From: Hyperoodon ampullatus
Taxonomy: Eukaryota > Chordata > Mammalia > Artiodactyla > Ziphiidae
Length of the DNA stretch: 64,000 nucleotides
Direction of reading: 5' to 3'
NCBI GenBank assembly: GCA_949752795.1
Contig: OX457061.1
Location: forward strand, 125,622,530-125,686,529
Both the position numbers and the translations under genes were made by a program. The notes beneath the pieces are model-generated. The model ran no database searches. It was given only the letters and a program-made list of their open reading frames with translations, and was not told the DNA's origin. Within the stretch, counting starts at the first letter, position 1; each line of letters begins with the position of its first letter. This document shows positions 48,095-61,563 of this stretch, piece by piece.

Positions 48095-49020
48095 GATTTA
48101 TAAAAAAAAGTTGCAAAGATTGTACAAAGAGGTCCTGAATCCCTCTCACTCAGTTTCCCAGACTGTTAACATCTTATGTGTCCAGGGCACATTTTTCTCA
48201 GCTAAGAAACTGACATTGGTACGTTACCACTAAGTCAAGCCCAGACATTCTCTGGCTCACCAGCTTCTCTTTTACTGTCCTGTCTCTATTCCAGGGTCCC
48301 ATCCAGGGCATCACATTGCATTTAGTCAATGCATCTCCCCCCACTCCTCTGGTCTTGACAGTTTCTCAGTCTTTCCTTGTTTTTCATGACCTTGTCCTGC
48401 AAAACATGCCCTCAGTCTAGCTTTGTCTACTGTTTCTCTTGTGCTTAGACTCGGGTTATGGGTCTTTGGAAAGAATATCACAAAGGCAAGTGCCCTTCTC
48501 GTCACATACTGGGGGTGTGCGACATCCACATGGCCTCAGGGCTGGTGGGAACGTCCAGTACTCGGCTATAACAGTGTTCGCCAGCTTTCTCCACTGCAGA
48601 GTCACCATTTTCCCCTCCTCTATTCTTTGGAAGTAAGTCACTAAGTCTAGCCCATCCTCAAAGGAGGAGGTAGGAATTAAGCTCCTCCTCCATGAGGGTG
48701 CAATAGCTACATAAATTATTTGGAATTCTACATGGGAGATTTGTCTTCCCCCCCCCATTTATTTATTTGTATGTATATGTACTCATTTATATTTATCTTA
48801 CACTTTGGTTATAATCCAATTCTACCTTATTGGTTTTTGCTCAAATGGTTCCAGGTTTGGTCACTAGGTACTCTCTCAGGTTAGTTTCAGTGCTCCTTTG
48901 ACACGCCTTCACCTTTTTGTCTTTGAGCACTTCCTTCCGCTGGTACTACACATACCCTGGGCTCATCTTGTACTTTCCCTGCCCCAGGTCTAGAATTAAC
49001 ACTGCTCCAAGGCAAGCCAA
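48095..49020 (+). mobile_element. LINE remnant (L1-type)
   Basis: Contains the known interspersed-repeat phrases AAAAGTTGCAAAGATTGTAC, TTGCATTTAGTCAATGCATC, CAGTCTTTCCTTGTTTTTCA and GGGCTCATCTTGTACTTTCC in order. Family assignment is from memory. Confidence 0.55.
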
Positions 49021-50728
49021 GTCATCACTAAGCCCTGAAGTTAACCATATAAGATTATTGTGAACCCAGGATAATCTACGTGAATGTCATGATGCAATCT
49101 GTTTAATGGCTACACTTAGTGTAAGTAAGTTTAACCTCTGAGCACCCAAAGCCAAAACTGCCACAAAGGACTCTCAGGTATAAGAGCAAAATTGGCACCA
49201 TTTCTTTTACTATATCCTTCTATTTTGTTTTCAAAACTAATCTGAGTTGAGTGGGTAGAATAGATTTGATATTTTGTCTTCATTTTTCAGATAAGAAAAA
49301 TGAGAAACAGAAGTGATGACAGTGATTACTGTCAGGGAGCTGGATGTAACATAGGCAGTATATTCCAGCCTGTGCCTTTTCCCTCCTGGATGACGATGAC
49401 ACTGACACTTTGGACCCCTGTGCAATACAGCTGTAACAACATGGGTGAATGACAGTTCCTACCACTCCACTGAATATCCTACTGGCTTCATAGATGTCCA
49501 GTTAAACCAAAACTTTTCTCAATACACCAATATTCGTTCAATAAATAAAAAGGAAAAATGACTCCTAAACACTATAAAATAAGACTAGCTAATATGTTAA
49601 ACAGATGAATATTTTATAAAGTAGCCAACTTTTAACAAGCTTCTACTGGATGTGTGCCAATAGATTAAACACGTAAGAAGGGAGGATGAAATAAACAACA
49701 TCCGTGGCTGTCCACGGTTCACTAGTATCCCAGCCCCACAACATTTAGAAATGAGGAAAATAGCATTGCTCATCAAGAGTTAAGATATGTCATCAGTACA
49801 TAATGGATCAGCTCTAAACAGAACAACGCAGACAGAAAAATAAATGACTTACAGGCCAACACAAATTAGTAGGATAATTAGACAGAAAGGTAGTGGGCTT
49901 AGTCTAGGAGGAAGGCAAGCTACAACCAAAACAAATAAGAAAAGTCAGGAAAGCAAACATACAACAGAAGCAACACAGTTCACAACACAGGAGAGGCCCC
50001 TAAGCCAAACCTGAGAAGTCAGGGAAGGCCTTCTAGGGGCGTGAGGTGTAACCTGAGAAGCAAAGCACATGTACTAACTGGTATTACAGGCAGAGGAAAC
50101 ATGTTCAAAGACCTGGAGATATGCCGGCCAGGCACAAGCCCCAGCCTGACATTTACAACGCCCAGCACAAGAGAACCAAAGAAGGCCCATTTGCCACATG
50201 GCTAAATTTTAAGTTATAAAGCAAGTTAAACTATTCATGAAATATGTTCTATCTTCCTACATTGACAAATACACCTTATAGTGAGTTGGAAGTTTTGGCT
50301 CAGTTTTATAAATCTGAAGACAAATTGGTGACAATTTGGAAAACACTGCAAAGCATTAAAAAAAAAAAAAAAAATTCCATCACCCAGGGAAAAAAATCAT
50401 TATTTTGGTGTATCTCCCTCCAAATTTGTGTGGGGTATGTGTGTGTATATAGTATTTTAAGAGAACTGGGATCACATTATACAAACAGATTTTACCCTTT
50501 TTGTATAAGCCCTTCCATTCTTACAGCTTATAATACAACACAGCAAGTCACCTTATTCAGTTACCCAACGTGCATTTTGCAGCTGGCTTAAGTCAGAATT
50601 CTCACAGTATGGGCACGTGTGCCCCGCAGACCCCCTGGAGATGCCCAAGGTCTTTTTCAGGGGGTCTGTGGGGTTAAAACATTTTCATAATAACACATTT
50701 GTGTATGACTGAAATGATACATTTGCAC

Positions 50729-51110
50729 CAGTTTCCTATTGCTACTGTAACAGGTTGCCACAAACTGAGTGGTTTGAAACAACACAAACGTGTTCTCTTC
50801 CAGCGGCGGAAGTCAGGCGTGCACAATCAGGTGTCTGCCGGGATGCGCCCCTTCTGGAGGCTCCGGGGGAGACTTCTCCCCTTCCCCTTTTCAGCTTCCT
50901 TCTCCGGTTGGGCCGCGGCCCCTTCCTCTTAGTACCCCAGGCTTGGGTCTCGGACTCAGCCTCCTGCCTCCGCCTTGCAAGGAGCTACCCTGATAATCCA
51001 AGAGAAACTGCTCCATCTCAAGACTCCTCACTTACTCAAAACTGGAAAGTCCTTCTACCATGTAAAGTAACCTGTTTACAGGCCCCGGGAATCTCGGAGT
51101 GGGGGTGGGA
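50729..51110 (-). mobile_element. MaLR-like LTR remnant
   Basis: Reads as the reverse strand: GTTTCCTATTGCTACTGTAA, CACAAACTGAGTGGTTTGAA, CCATGTAAAGTAACCTGTTT. It is preceded at 50595-50700 by a short hAT-like stretch. Confidence 0.6.
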
Positions 51111-51592
51111 GGGTCAGTGAGCCTCCACAACAGCATCTGTCTTTTTCACTCTCCAGTATTTATGGTACATGAGCAATAGCAGGTGCACGGCTGGCACCTA
51201 GCACAAAGCCAAGCAGGGGCACCAAGATGGACCAGCAGGCACTGTACTCTGTGCCACCATGTCACCACGGGAGAACAAAGGCCTGTTTCCCTTCCAAACG
51301 TCCTTCATAAAACAGTAAAAGTTATTCGCTTTACGAAATCGCAACTCTTGAGTATACATCCTTTAACGGGAAGAATACACAAAGCCTTTTTTGTGTATAC
51401 CGTGAAACAATGGTTCCTTCTTGAGGAAAAGCAAAAATTAAAATTTGGAAAACCTGTATTCACCAGTGTGAGCCTGAGAGCTGCCCAGCACTTAAAGACG
51501 TCTGATGGGATTGTGGGATTGGTGGCAACAAAATGTGACTTGTTGGTTTTCTGTAATAAAATGTGTGAACATTAGCAAGATCTGCATAAATC

Positions 51593-51978
51593 TGAATTAT
51601 GGGCTGAACCGTGTCCCACCAAACGTGTATGATAAAAGCCCTCGCCGCCAGCACCTCAGAATGTGACCAGACTTGGAGGTAAGGCCTTTAAAAAGGTAAC
51701 TGAGGCTCAGTAAGGTCACTGGGGCAAGGCCTAATCCAGTAGGACTAGTACCCTCAAGGAAGAAGCAATGAGGACACAGATATACACAGACCATGTGAGG
51801 ACACAGGGAGAAGACTGCCATTTACAAGCCAAGGAGAGAGGCCTCAGAGGAAACGAACAACCCTGCCAAAACCTCCATCTTGGACCTTCAGCCTCCAGAA
51901 CTCTGAGGAAATTAATTTCTGTCGTTTAAGCCACCCAGTCTGTGGTACTTTGCTACCGCAACCCTAGCAAACTGATAA
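51593..51978 (+). mobile_element. MaLR (MLT1-like) solo LTR
   Basis: TGAATTATGGGCTGAACCGT ... GACCATGTGAGGACACAGGG ... TTTAAGCCACCCAGTCTGTG ... CCTAGCAAACTGAT follows the family over its whole length. Confidence 0.7.
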
Positions 51979-52049
51979 ATCAGTGCCTCAATTTCCAAAG
52001 GACTAATGCATATTATAAAAGCATTCATGGGTAATAGATCCACTCAAAA

Positions 52050-52616
52050 GCACAAGATAGGCCAATGGATTTTAATGTAACGCAACGCAGAAAGTTCATT
52101 AGTATGGGTTCACTTACCACACTGCAATTAACCTTTAAGAAATTACCCTCTGTCGAGTTTGGGTGTAGTATCAAAGAAGGATATCCACAATGATCTGCCA
52201 AGGCTATGAAATTATTTCTTCTTTAACTATGTATTTGTATAAGGCCAAATTTTCTTACATATTTCTCATGGGTTTCAACTGAACAACACATTACCCGAGG
52301 TTGAATGAGGAAGCAGATCTAAGAATCTAGATGTTTCCTATGAAGCCAGACATTAGAGACAGTTACACATGAAACGTCGCTCTTCTCAATTTATTTTTAC
52401 TTTGGAAAACAGTTATTTTTTCATAAAAAGTGTTATTAATATAACTAGTTATTTTTATTTTTAAGTGAATTAATAAAGGATTGAAATTTAATTTTTAATA
52501 TGGTAAATATGGATAGCTATAACCTACATTAAAAAAAAAAAAGCTTGTTAGGGTCCTCAATAATCTTTTAAGAATAGAAAGGTATCTTGAGAACAAAAGG
52601 TCTGAGAACTATTGCC
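52050..52616 (+). mobile_element. hAT (Charlie-like) element, 3' part
   Basis: Shares aligned blocks with 20200-20990 (GATTTTAATGTAA; TATCCACAATGATCTG) and ends GGTCTGAGAACTATTG, the complement of the CAGTGGTTCTCA terminus. Confidence 0.6.
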
Positions 52617-54935
52617 TTAAAAGGTATACTTAAATATTAGTCAAAGCCAGGCATTTTGTGGATACTTTTTTTTTTTAATGTCTGTGGTAGCTACTCCCTT
52701 TAAAATCTATCATAGCTGCAATCATCATGACCTTGTCACATGGAACATAAGTTTTGGACCTTCTGTTAATCATTTACCTATGACTTCCAGTAGGCACAAA
52801 ATTATTTTCAAAACAAAGACCCCCCAACCCTGCCCACTTTTCATTAAGAGGCCTTCTAGTGGCTTTTATTCAGTCTTAGGTTTTGTTAGGCTTTTCAACT
52901 TCTTAAGGAAAATGAGCTGAATGTAAGTAAATAGCTCCGTTATAATTCCAAAATATAATTCTAAAATCACTGCTATCTAATATATATCAAACCTTCAGCA
53001 AAAAAAAAAAAATCACAATAATAATATACCTTGATGACTTCTGAAACGCTTCATACTGTCCATCTATTCCAAGATACTCTAAAATACATCTATGGATCCT
53101 GCCAGATCATCATAAATAATCAATGCCTGTACCATATAATACAGTACCCTTGTGGAATTAGGTCTTGTGATTCAAGTCAGCAATACTGATGGATGTTATC
53201 ACAAAAGCCCTTTGAAAAGCACTGCTGTTTACTCCAAGCATAGTCTTGAAAATCAGTCTAGTACATAGATAGGAACCACTTCATAAAGTTACTCAAAAAT
53301 GGATTATCTTAATATCAGCAATAGGGCTTCTGCTGAGAAACTGATTGGGTTTTTCTCTCATAAACACTGTGAATCACTTAACCAAACAGGTTCCCTCATT
53401 TCACTTGCTGCTACAAAGCTTAGAGCCAAATTCCTAGTCTCCCCTCAGAAAGTAAGTACTATGTCGCTAGTAAGTTTTCATTGGCCTCATTCATCTCTAC
53501 ATTTTATGTCATTTCAACCTGTCTTCCCTTTGCTTCAGCCTTCTCAAATACTTATGTTAATTACTGAATTTCGTGTATCTTTATACACTGCATTATGTCC
53601 TTTCTTTCAAATGAAGTAAAGCATTAGTATATTACTCACTGTAAATAGATGAGCACTTTCACCTAACAAGATATAAGATCCTGGTTAATATGAATCCACT
53701 TCTAAGAAGCAGCTCAGTTCCCTGGGGCTGATACCATGCTTCTGTGTCTGCAGGACAAAGGACTGGACCCTGGACTGTGAGGTTTGGCCATATCCTAAGA
53801 GGTAGCCTGTAGATGGTCAGCCAGCTTCTGGCATGGTCCTTCTGCATCCACTTCGCCAGGGCTTTCCTGCTGACATTTCTAGTAGAGACAGTTCTGACAA
53901 ACACACCAGCCAGAGGGTACGTGACAAATGAAATCACAACATTTTGAATAAAGCTAAATCTAACAGTAGATATGCAAATGAAACTGCTGGAATCTCTTGT
54001 AACAGCTCAGAAGGTAAGTTAAGTTTGAGCAGAGGTGGAAGGGTCACAAGACCTAGAACAGAACAATCCACCTCTCAGCCCACACAGCTGCACGTGGTTT
54101 CTGGGTTCTGAGGCTCAGGATGCGATACATATGTGAAACAGAATACAACAATCTATGTGATGTCTCTGCATTCCATTCCCAGTGATTATATGTCCCAAGG
54201 TCTTGGAAAAAAACAGAACACCTGACATTTGAATTTAGTATTTCCAAAGTTTGTTTAAGGTTCTCTAGAGACAGGAAATGGAAGCAATCAGCAGTGAGCC
54301 CTCTGGATGCTACCGTTCCTTGCCCACTTCCTCTCTCAGTTTGTGACACTACCATTTACACACAATCTAGAAAGCTGGGAGTGACTCCTGGTACAGCAAG
54401 TAAGCCACACTATTCACAATTCACGCATGACGAAGAGGGATATAAGAATCTAAATGTTAGACTCATTACCGTCATTAACACAGATTAATCGTTGAGAGTT
54501 AATTTGCTGAACAGAGGCTGACTCTAGTTTTTACCCCGTCAGTCAGTCTTCTTACTCCCAGTGAGAGCCGTACATTTAAGAATAACACTGCAGTTGTACA
54601 GAGGAACGCTCGTGTGTTTCATCTTCAATGAAGCAAGAACCTTATGGTTCTCGTTAATGAATACAACTCTGATGACAAAACCTTGGCACTCTCTTCCTGC
54701 TACTTGTAATGAAAAATTTTGCATTTTCCAAAGAACCTGAATTTTAGACTAAAGTGACTCACTCAATATACTTAATATAAATACACATCAAGCCTAATTT
54801 TTCAGCTTTTCACTAGTTTAGATTTTCGATACTACTAATTAGTCATCATGGTTAAGGATAACTTCTATTTTTTAGTCACAGTGTGTTCTGGATTATTTAG
54901 GAGTCACTCTGAGCAGACAAGGCTGATTTTATTTT

Positions 54936-55153
54936 ATTTTTTTTTATTTATTTATTTTTTTTGCGGTGCACGGGCCTCTCACTGCCGTGGCCTCTCCCGC
55001 TGCGGAGCACAGGCTCCGGACGCGCAGGCTCAGTGGCCATGGCTCATGGGCCCAGCCGCTCTGCGGCACGTGGGATCCTCCCGGACCGGGGCACGAACCC
55101 GTGTCCCCTGCATTGGCAGGCGGACTCTCAACCACTGCGCCACCAGGGAAGCC
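54936..55153 (-). mobile_element. CHR SINE (short type)
   Basis: Minus-strand copy with T-rich left end and flanks CTGATTTTATTTT / CTGATTTCATTTT (one mismatch). Confidence 0.93.
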
Positions 55154-55439
55154 CTGATTTCATTTTTGAGATCTGGGAACATCTCTTTGTTTTCAAAACA
55201 AGGGCTAGCTATGTAACAAATAAGTAACTCAATTATCCACTGGAGTCAGGGGAGTCCAAAGTGGTTTATCTCTACAACCTAAATCCTAATCCAGAGTCGG
55301 ATTTTAGTTTTAGAGCTATATCTCTTTCTAGTACTACCAGAAATGTTCCTGACACCTCACTTGAATGCTAAATTAAAAGGAAATTGTTCACGTTGGGGGA
55401 ACAAAGTCTAATACACCTAAAGGGGAAGGAACACAGGAG

Positions 55440-55565
55440 AAAAGGGTACCACTGCTAGTTACAGAGGAAAAAACTCAGGTAAAGTGACTTGCAAGGGTTA
55501 CAGGGTGAGTAACTGGCACAGCCAAGATGTAAGTTCAGGTCTACAACTTGAAAGCCGATGAACAT
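55440..55565 (-). mobile_element. MIR fragment
   Basis: TTACAGAGGAAAAAACTCAG and GTAAAGTGACTTGCAAGGGT match the reverse-strand MIR core. Confidence 0.5.
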
Positions 55566-57506
55566 AAGATTTCTACTCAATACATATGCCAAACACTACC
55601 AGTTCTTTCCAGTGATTAATTATTCTTTGGTATTCTAGAGAGATATTGAGTCATAAAAGAATATTTAAGACTCAACTGCTTGTCCACTGTCTACGTCCAT
55701 GCTCCATACACAGAGCAGACACAGAGATGAGCTCTCTTCTTGGGCACCTGCCTTGGTCCGGGCAGGGAGGTCTCTCTGAGGCCCGCACTTCCACCACAGG
55801 ACTGTCCTCTCCCAGCTACTGTGAACAGAACCACTTCAGCTCTGCTGAAAGAAAGGATATCACCATCCTACCAAGGACATTCACTGTCTCACAACCTAAT
55901 ACCTTTTCCTACCGCTGGGCCTTCATGCATTATCTCCCTTTCCAGAACACTCCACAATTCTAAACAGGTACTGAAATAATGTCCTCTTTGCGAGATGTAA
56001 AATTTATAATCTGTACCACCCAATTTGACACTTAGATAGTTGTCATCAACTGCTGTTCCACCTTCAACCAGGCTAACTCAGAGGACAGGCTCTGTATGAG
56101 AAACATTAATGGTTGCTTACCCTACGGTCATTCCAACTTCTCCCTTGTTCACAGAACCTTTTGTTTGGTTGGTAATGTGCCTAAATGCAAGGAATAAATC
56201 ATGATTGCTCTAACCAGTCAATAAGCCTCCTAGTCAGTGATCAGTCTAGGTGAGGTCATGTAATCCACTTCTGGCCAGTGATGTAAGAGTGTGTTCTGTG
56301 ATCTAGAAAAGTGTCCTCCCTGATAAAGGAAAAAAAAAGACCCTTTCTTCCCCCCTTGCTCCTTCCTTCCCACGTGACACTGTGTCCTTTGGAAAACCGT
56401 GAGTGAAGACGTCACCAACACTGGACGGCAGTGTGGAAAGCTGGAAAGAGCTAGGTCCTCCTGTGTCTTTCTACTGCCCTGCGTTACTTCTCTGGTTCAC
56501 AGACAGGGCCAAGGAGCCACTGAAACACAGAAAAGTGGGTATGCTGTTAAATTTCACCTGATTTTTCAAATTATGAATACATGTGTTTAGCTGGTTTATA
56601 ACTTGTAGTTAAAATTAGGAAAATCTCCATCAATGATGAGGCGAGCCAATGATTAATAACAGCAAAATACTGCTGCTGCTGTTTTTAAATCAAAGAACAT
56701 TTAACAAAATAGCTGGAGAAGACACAAGGCAGTGAGAAGCTGAAGTGCCAACATTGTGAGAAGAAGTGAAACAGGTAAACCCAACAGCCTTGGTCACTGT
56801 TTGCCCTGAGTCGTTTCCTGGTTCAGAGCAGCACCGTGACGGAGAGGCCCAGCTGGGAGCTTTTGCCAGTCCCACGGGGCCACGGAGACAAAACCACCAA
56901 GGCAAGTGGACTTGAACGGGCGAACATCCTGGAGAAAAGAGAACAGTTCATGCCATGATGCCTTTCCCTAAAAATATCTACAATTCCTAAACTTCATGAG
57001 CAAGAGGCTGAGAAACCAAGCACATGGCAGTGGTTAAGAGACTAAAATGATAAGCAGAGCTGTCATCAGTTTCAAAATGTCAGAGAGAGAGAAACTGAAT
57101 TTCAGGGCCCAAAAAAAAGAAAGAGTCTTCGTAAACACACTTTAGTAGGCTTTCTACTAAAATCCTCAAGGGGCTGTGCCCTAAAAATAAAGTCAGTCCA
57201 AAATGGACTAACCCTCAGAAAGTCTGAAACCAGGCTGCAAATTCTCTCCATCTTTGATGGGATCATTGTAACTGGATCCTAGACTACCTGCCTGCCAAAA
57301 AAAACTAGATACACTACGGTGAAGATATCATCCAGAGCATCTATAATCCAGCATTCCGTAAAAAAATTACAAAACCCATCCACAGTCAGGGCCAAAAGAC
57401 TGAAAACCAAGAGGAAAAAGAGGAAAAAGATACAGACCCACAGGTGATCCATACATTAGAAGACTCAGACACAGACTTTAAACAAGTGATTAACATGGAA
57501 AAACAC

Positions 57507-57519
57507 ACACACACACACA
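57507..57519. repeat. Short (CA)n microsatellite
   Basis: Six or more CA units inside the L1 block. No functional role apparent. Confidence 0.7.
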
Positions 57520-57572
57520 AACACAGAATTTCTCCCAGAATACAGAAGTCTATTTAAAAATAATCAAATGGA

Positions 57573-57872
57573 GGGACTTCTGCCTTCCAATGCAGGGGAC
57601 ACGGGTTCAATCCCTGGTCAGGGAGCTAAGATCCCACATGCCATGGGGCAACTAAGCCCACGTGCCACAACTACCGAGCTTGCAAGCCTTAACAAGAGAG
57701 CCTGCGTGCCGCAAGCTATAGAACCCACGCACCCTGGAGCCTGCACGCCACAACTAGAAAGAAGCCCATGCGCCACAAGGAAGTGCCCGCACCACAACGA
57801 AAGATCCTGCGTGCCTCAATGAAGACCCTGCGTGCCGCAACTAAGACCGAATGCAGCCAAAAAAATAAAGAA
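57573..57872 (+). mobile_element. SINE of the CHR group, variant body, nested in L1
   Basis: Starts GGGACTTCTGCCTTCCAATG, so it lacks the usual A-box part (CCTGGTGGCGCAGTGG). Its body of repeated GCGTGCCGCAACTA-like units differs from other copies. Perfect 17-bp duplication AAAAATAATCAAATGGA at 57556-57572 and 57873-57889. Confidence 0.85.
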
Positions 57873-59600
57873 AAAAATAATCAAATGGAAATTTTATGAC
57901 TGATCAATAACTGAAATTCAAAACGTGATAGAAAACAATGAGATAGCACTACACACCTGTTGCAACAAATCCAGAACACTGACACCACCACATGCTGACA
58001 AGGATGTGGAGCACTGGAATGCTCATTCATTGCCAGTGGGAATGCAAAATGGTACAGCCACTTTGGAAGACAGTTTGGCAGTTTCTCACAAAACTAAACA
58101 TAGTATTTGATCCAGCTATCATGTTCCCCGGTATTTACCTGAATGAGTTGACATATCCAAATGAGAAAAGGAAAATACAGAAAAGAGCGTAAGAGACGCA
58201 AGGATCTCAGTGAAAAGATGTAACACATGTGATTGGAGTCCTAAAAGCGAGGGTGGGGGGGGAGAGCAGGGGAGATGGCAGAAACAGTCTGTGAGGACAC
58301 ACTGGTCAAAATTATCCAAAGATGAGATGAAAAATAAATAAAAAAATCAAGTCACAATCAGGAGTTCTAGTAACCCCAGCCAGAATAAATACAAAGAAAA
58401 CCAGGTAGGCACACTATGGTTAAGCTTCTGAAAAACCAAAGACAAAGAAACAAGCCTTAAAAGAAGCCAGAGTAGGGGAAAATACAACTGATAGCTGACT
58501 TTTCAGCAGAAGGCAAATGACACCAAAATTACATCTTTAAAGTGTTCAAAGAAGAAAACTGTAGATCTGGAATACAGCTGCAAAAATATCCTTCAAAAAC
58601 AAAGGTGAAACAAAGGCTTGTAACTGTGTGAATTTATTGCTAGTAGATTATAATTAAAAGAAATACTAATGAGAGTTCTTCAGGCAGAAAGATAACTATC
58701 CCAGACAGAAACATGAAAATGCAGGATAGGATGAAGAGCAATGGAAAAAGTAAAGCCACAAAATCTAATTAGGCATTGACATAAGATGACAATAATAATG
58801 TCTCATGCAGTTTAAAATATATAAAGAATTAACAGAGAGGATAACAATGGCACAAAAAGCAGGAGGGGCCATAAAAAGAGGTAAAGTATCATAAGGCCCT
58901 TAACATTTCCCATAAAGTGGTAAAAGTAGTAATTTATAGTAGAACTAATAAGAGTGCATGTTATAATCCCTAGAGTAACCCACCAAACAGGATATAAGAG
59001 AATGCATAACTAACAGGGTACTGGGGGGAAGAGAAAGAAAGAAAGAAAAAAAAAAACAGCTGTGACAAATAGAACATAAATATAGTAGATTTGAACTTAA
59101 ATAGATCAGCGGTTACATTAAATGTAAATGGACTACATTTACATAAAACCAATGTGAAAAACAAAACTCATATATATGCTGGGTTTTGGTACAAAGATAG
59201 CCAAATATTTCAATGTAACCGAGTAAAAAGTCAAGAAACAGACCTACAGAAATACATCTACTTGACAGATGACAAAGATGTCAGTGCAGTACACTGGAGA
59301 ATGGAATGTTTTTTCAATATAGGGGCCAACTAGTTATCCATATGGGGAAAAAAATGAATCTGAACACTTAACTCACATCACATATAAAAATTAATTGCAG
59401 GTAGATTATAAATCTAAATGCAAAAGACACAAAAAATAAAATTTCTAGGAGAAAACGAGAGAATATCTTCTTGACCTTGAGGTATGGGAAGCTATCTTAA
59501 ACAGAACACAAAAAAGTATAAAAAATAAAGGAAAAGATTAACTGCTTTTCATTAAAATTGACGACACCTTCATCAAAAGATTCCATTAAGAGTGAAAAGG

Positions 59601-59808
59601 GGGCTTCCCTGGTGGCGCAGTGGTTGAGAGTCCACCTGCCGATGCAGGGGACACGGGCTCGAGCCCCGGTCCGGGAAGATCCCACATGCCGCAGAGCAGC
59701 TAGGCCCTTGAGCCATGGCCGCTGAGCCTGCGCATCCGGAGCCTGTGCTCCTCAACGGGAGAGGCCACAACAGTGAGAGGCCGGCGTACCACAAAAAAAA
59801 AAAAAAAA
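59601..59808 (+). mobile_element. CHR SINE (short type) nested in L1
   Basis: Flanked by AAGAGTGAAAAGG at 59588-59600 and 59809-59821, with a pure A tail. A young insertion within an L1 remnant. Confidence 0.95.
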
Positions 59809-60711
59809 AAGAGTGAAAAGGCATACCACAGAGCAAGAGAAGACATTTGCAATACATAAACCTAACAAAGGACTCAATCAGAATGCATAAAGAACTCTTA
59901 TAAAGTAGGCAAAAAAATTGAACAGGGACTTCAAAAGAGGCTACCTAAAAAGCCAATCAACATATCAAAGGCATTTAAACTCACAGGTCATTAGGCAAAT
60001 GTAAATTAAAACCAAAATATGAGACTACTACACCCACAATTAGAATAGCTAAAATTTTAAAAACTGATAACATCAAGTATTGGTGAAGGTGTGAAGCAAC
60101 CAAAAGTCACACACTGCTGACAGAATGTACAGGTTACAACCACTTTGGAACTATCTTTAACAATATCTAGTAGCACTGAGACCCACACACCCTGTCATCT
60201 AAGATGCCATTCTAAGGTATAAATCCTACAGAATTGTGTACATGATATGCACTAAAATATATGTATATGAAAATTCTCAGCACCATTATTATTAATAGCC
60301 AAAATCTAAAAAAATATACTTTAATTAAAAAACCTAAATACCCTTTAAAAATATATGATGGGTAGAATAGATAAATTGCAGCATATTTACACAATGGCAT
60401 ACTACACGGCAATGAAAATAAATTTAACTACTGCTATATAAACAAAACAGATGAATCAAGACATAAGTAAATGACACCAGACTCAAAAGAGTATATATAG
60501 TACAAATCCATTTATATGAAGTTTAAATACCTGCAAAAGTAATCTGTGGTGATAGAAATCAAAATAATAGTTACCTTTGAAACTGGAAGGGGGAACAAGG
60601 GAGGAGGATTCTGGGGGAACCAGTCGTGTTTTATTTCTTGACTGAGGTATATGAGTGTGTTCACTTTGTAGAAATTCATTACTTTCCACGCTTGTGATGT
60701 GACGATTGTTG

Positions 60712-61140
60712 TGATGGTTAATTTTATGTGGCAACTTGACTGGACTTCAGGATGCCCAGATAGCTGGCAGAACATCATTTCTGGGTGTGTCCGTGAGGGT
60801 CTTTCCAGAAGAGATAAGCATTTGAATAGGCAGACTACAGACTCTGCTCTCTGCTCCATTTGGGATATCTTTCTTCTGCCCCGGGGCATCAGCACTCCTG
60901 GGTCTGGGCCTTGGCACTCAGACTGGGATTACGCCACTGGCTGCCCTGGTGCTCAGGCCTTTGGGTCTGGACTGGAACTACACCACCAGCTCTCCCGGGT
61001 CCCCAATTTGCAGATGGCAGACGGTGGGACTTAGCCTTCACAATCACATGAGCCAATCTTTCATAATAAATCTCCTTCTACGTGCCTCTCTCTCTCTCTC
61101 TATCCCATCAGTTCTGTTCTTCTGACAGCTCCAATTACAG
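60712..61140 (+). mobile_element. ERVL-type (MLT2-like) LTR nested in L1
   Basis: Starts TGATGGTTAATTTTATGTGG, contains CTGGGTGTGTCCGTGAGGGT and CACATGAGCCAATCTTTCAT, and ends after a (TC)n run. Subfamily name is from memory. Confidence 0.6.
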
Positions 61141-61299
61141 CTGTATACCTCTCTGTACTATGTATACTAAAATTTTAAACTTTACCCATATACAAGGCTT
61201 TCTTTTGGGGTAATGAAAACTAGACACAAATGGTAGTTGCATAACACTGTAAAGGTACTAAATGCCACTGAATCGTACACTCTTAAAATGGTTAAGTTT

Positions 61300-61563
61300 G
61301 GGCTTCCCTGGTGGCGCAGTGGTTGAGAATCTGCCTGTCGATGCAGGGGACATGGGTTCGAGCCCTGGTCTGGGAAGATCCCACATGCTGCGGAGCAACT
61401 AGGCCCGTGAGCCACAACTACTGAGCCTGCGCGTCTGGAGCCTGTGCTCCGCAACAAGAGAGGCCGCGATAGTGAGAGGCCCGCGCACCGCGATGAAGAG
61501 TGGCCCCCGCTCGCCGCAACTAGAGAAAGCCCTCGCACAGAAACGGAGACCCAACACAGCCAA
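61300..61563 (+). mobile_element. CHR SINE nested in L1 3' end, no poly(A)
   Basis: Head at 61300, ends GACCCAACACAGCCAA without an A tail. Flanked by GGTTAAGTTT at 61290-61299 and 61564-61573. It lies about 140 bp downstream of the exon 1a donor. Confidence 0.92.

Noticed and set aside
56090..56540. Possible LTR or MER-type repeat
   Set aside because: Some phrases look familiar, but I could not match the whole stretch to a family with enough confidence to annotate it.
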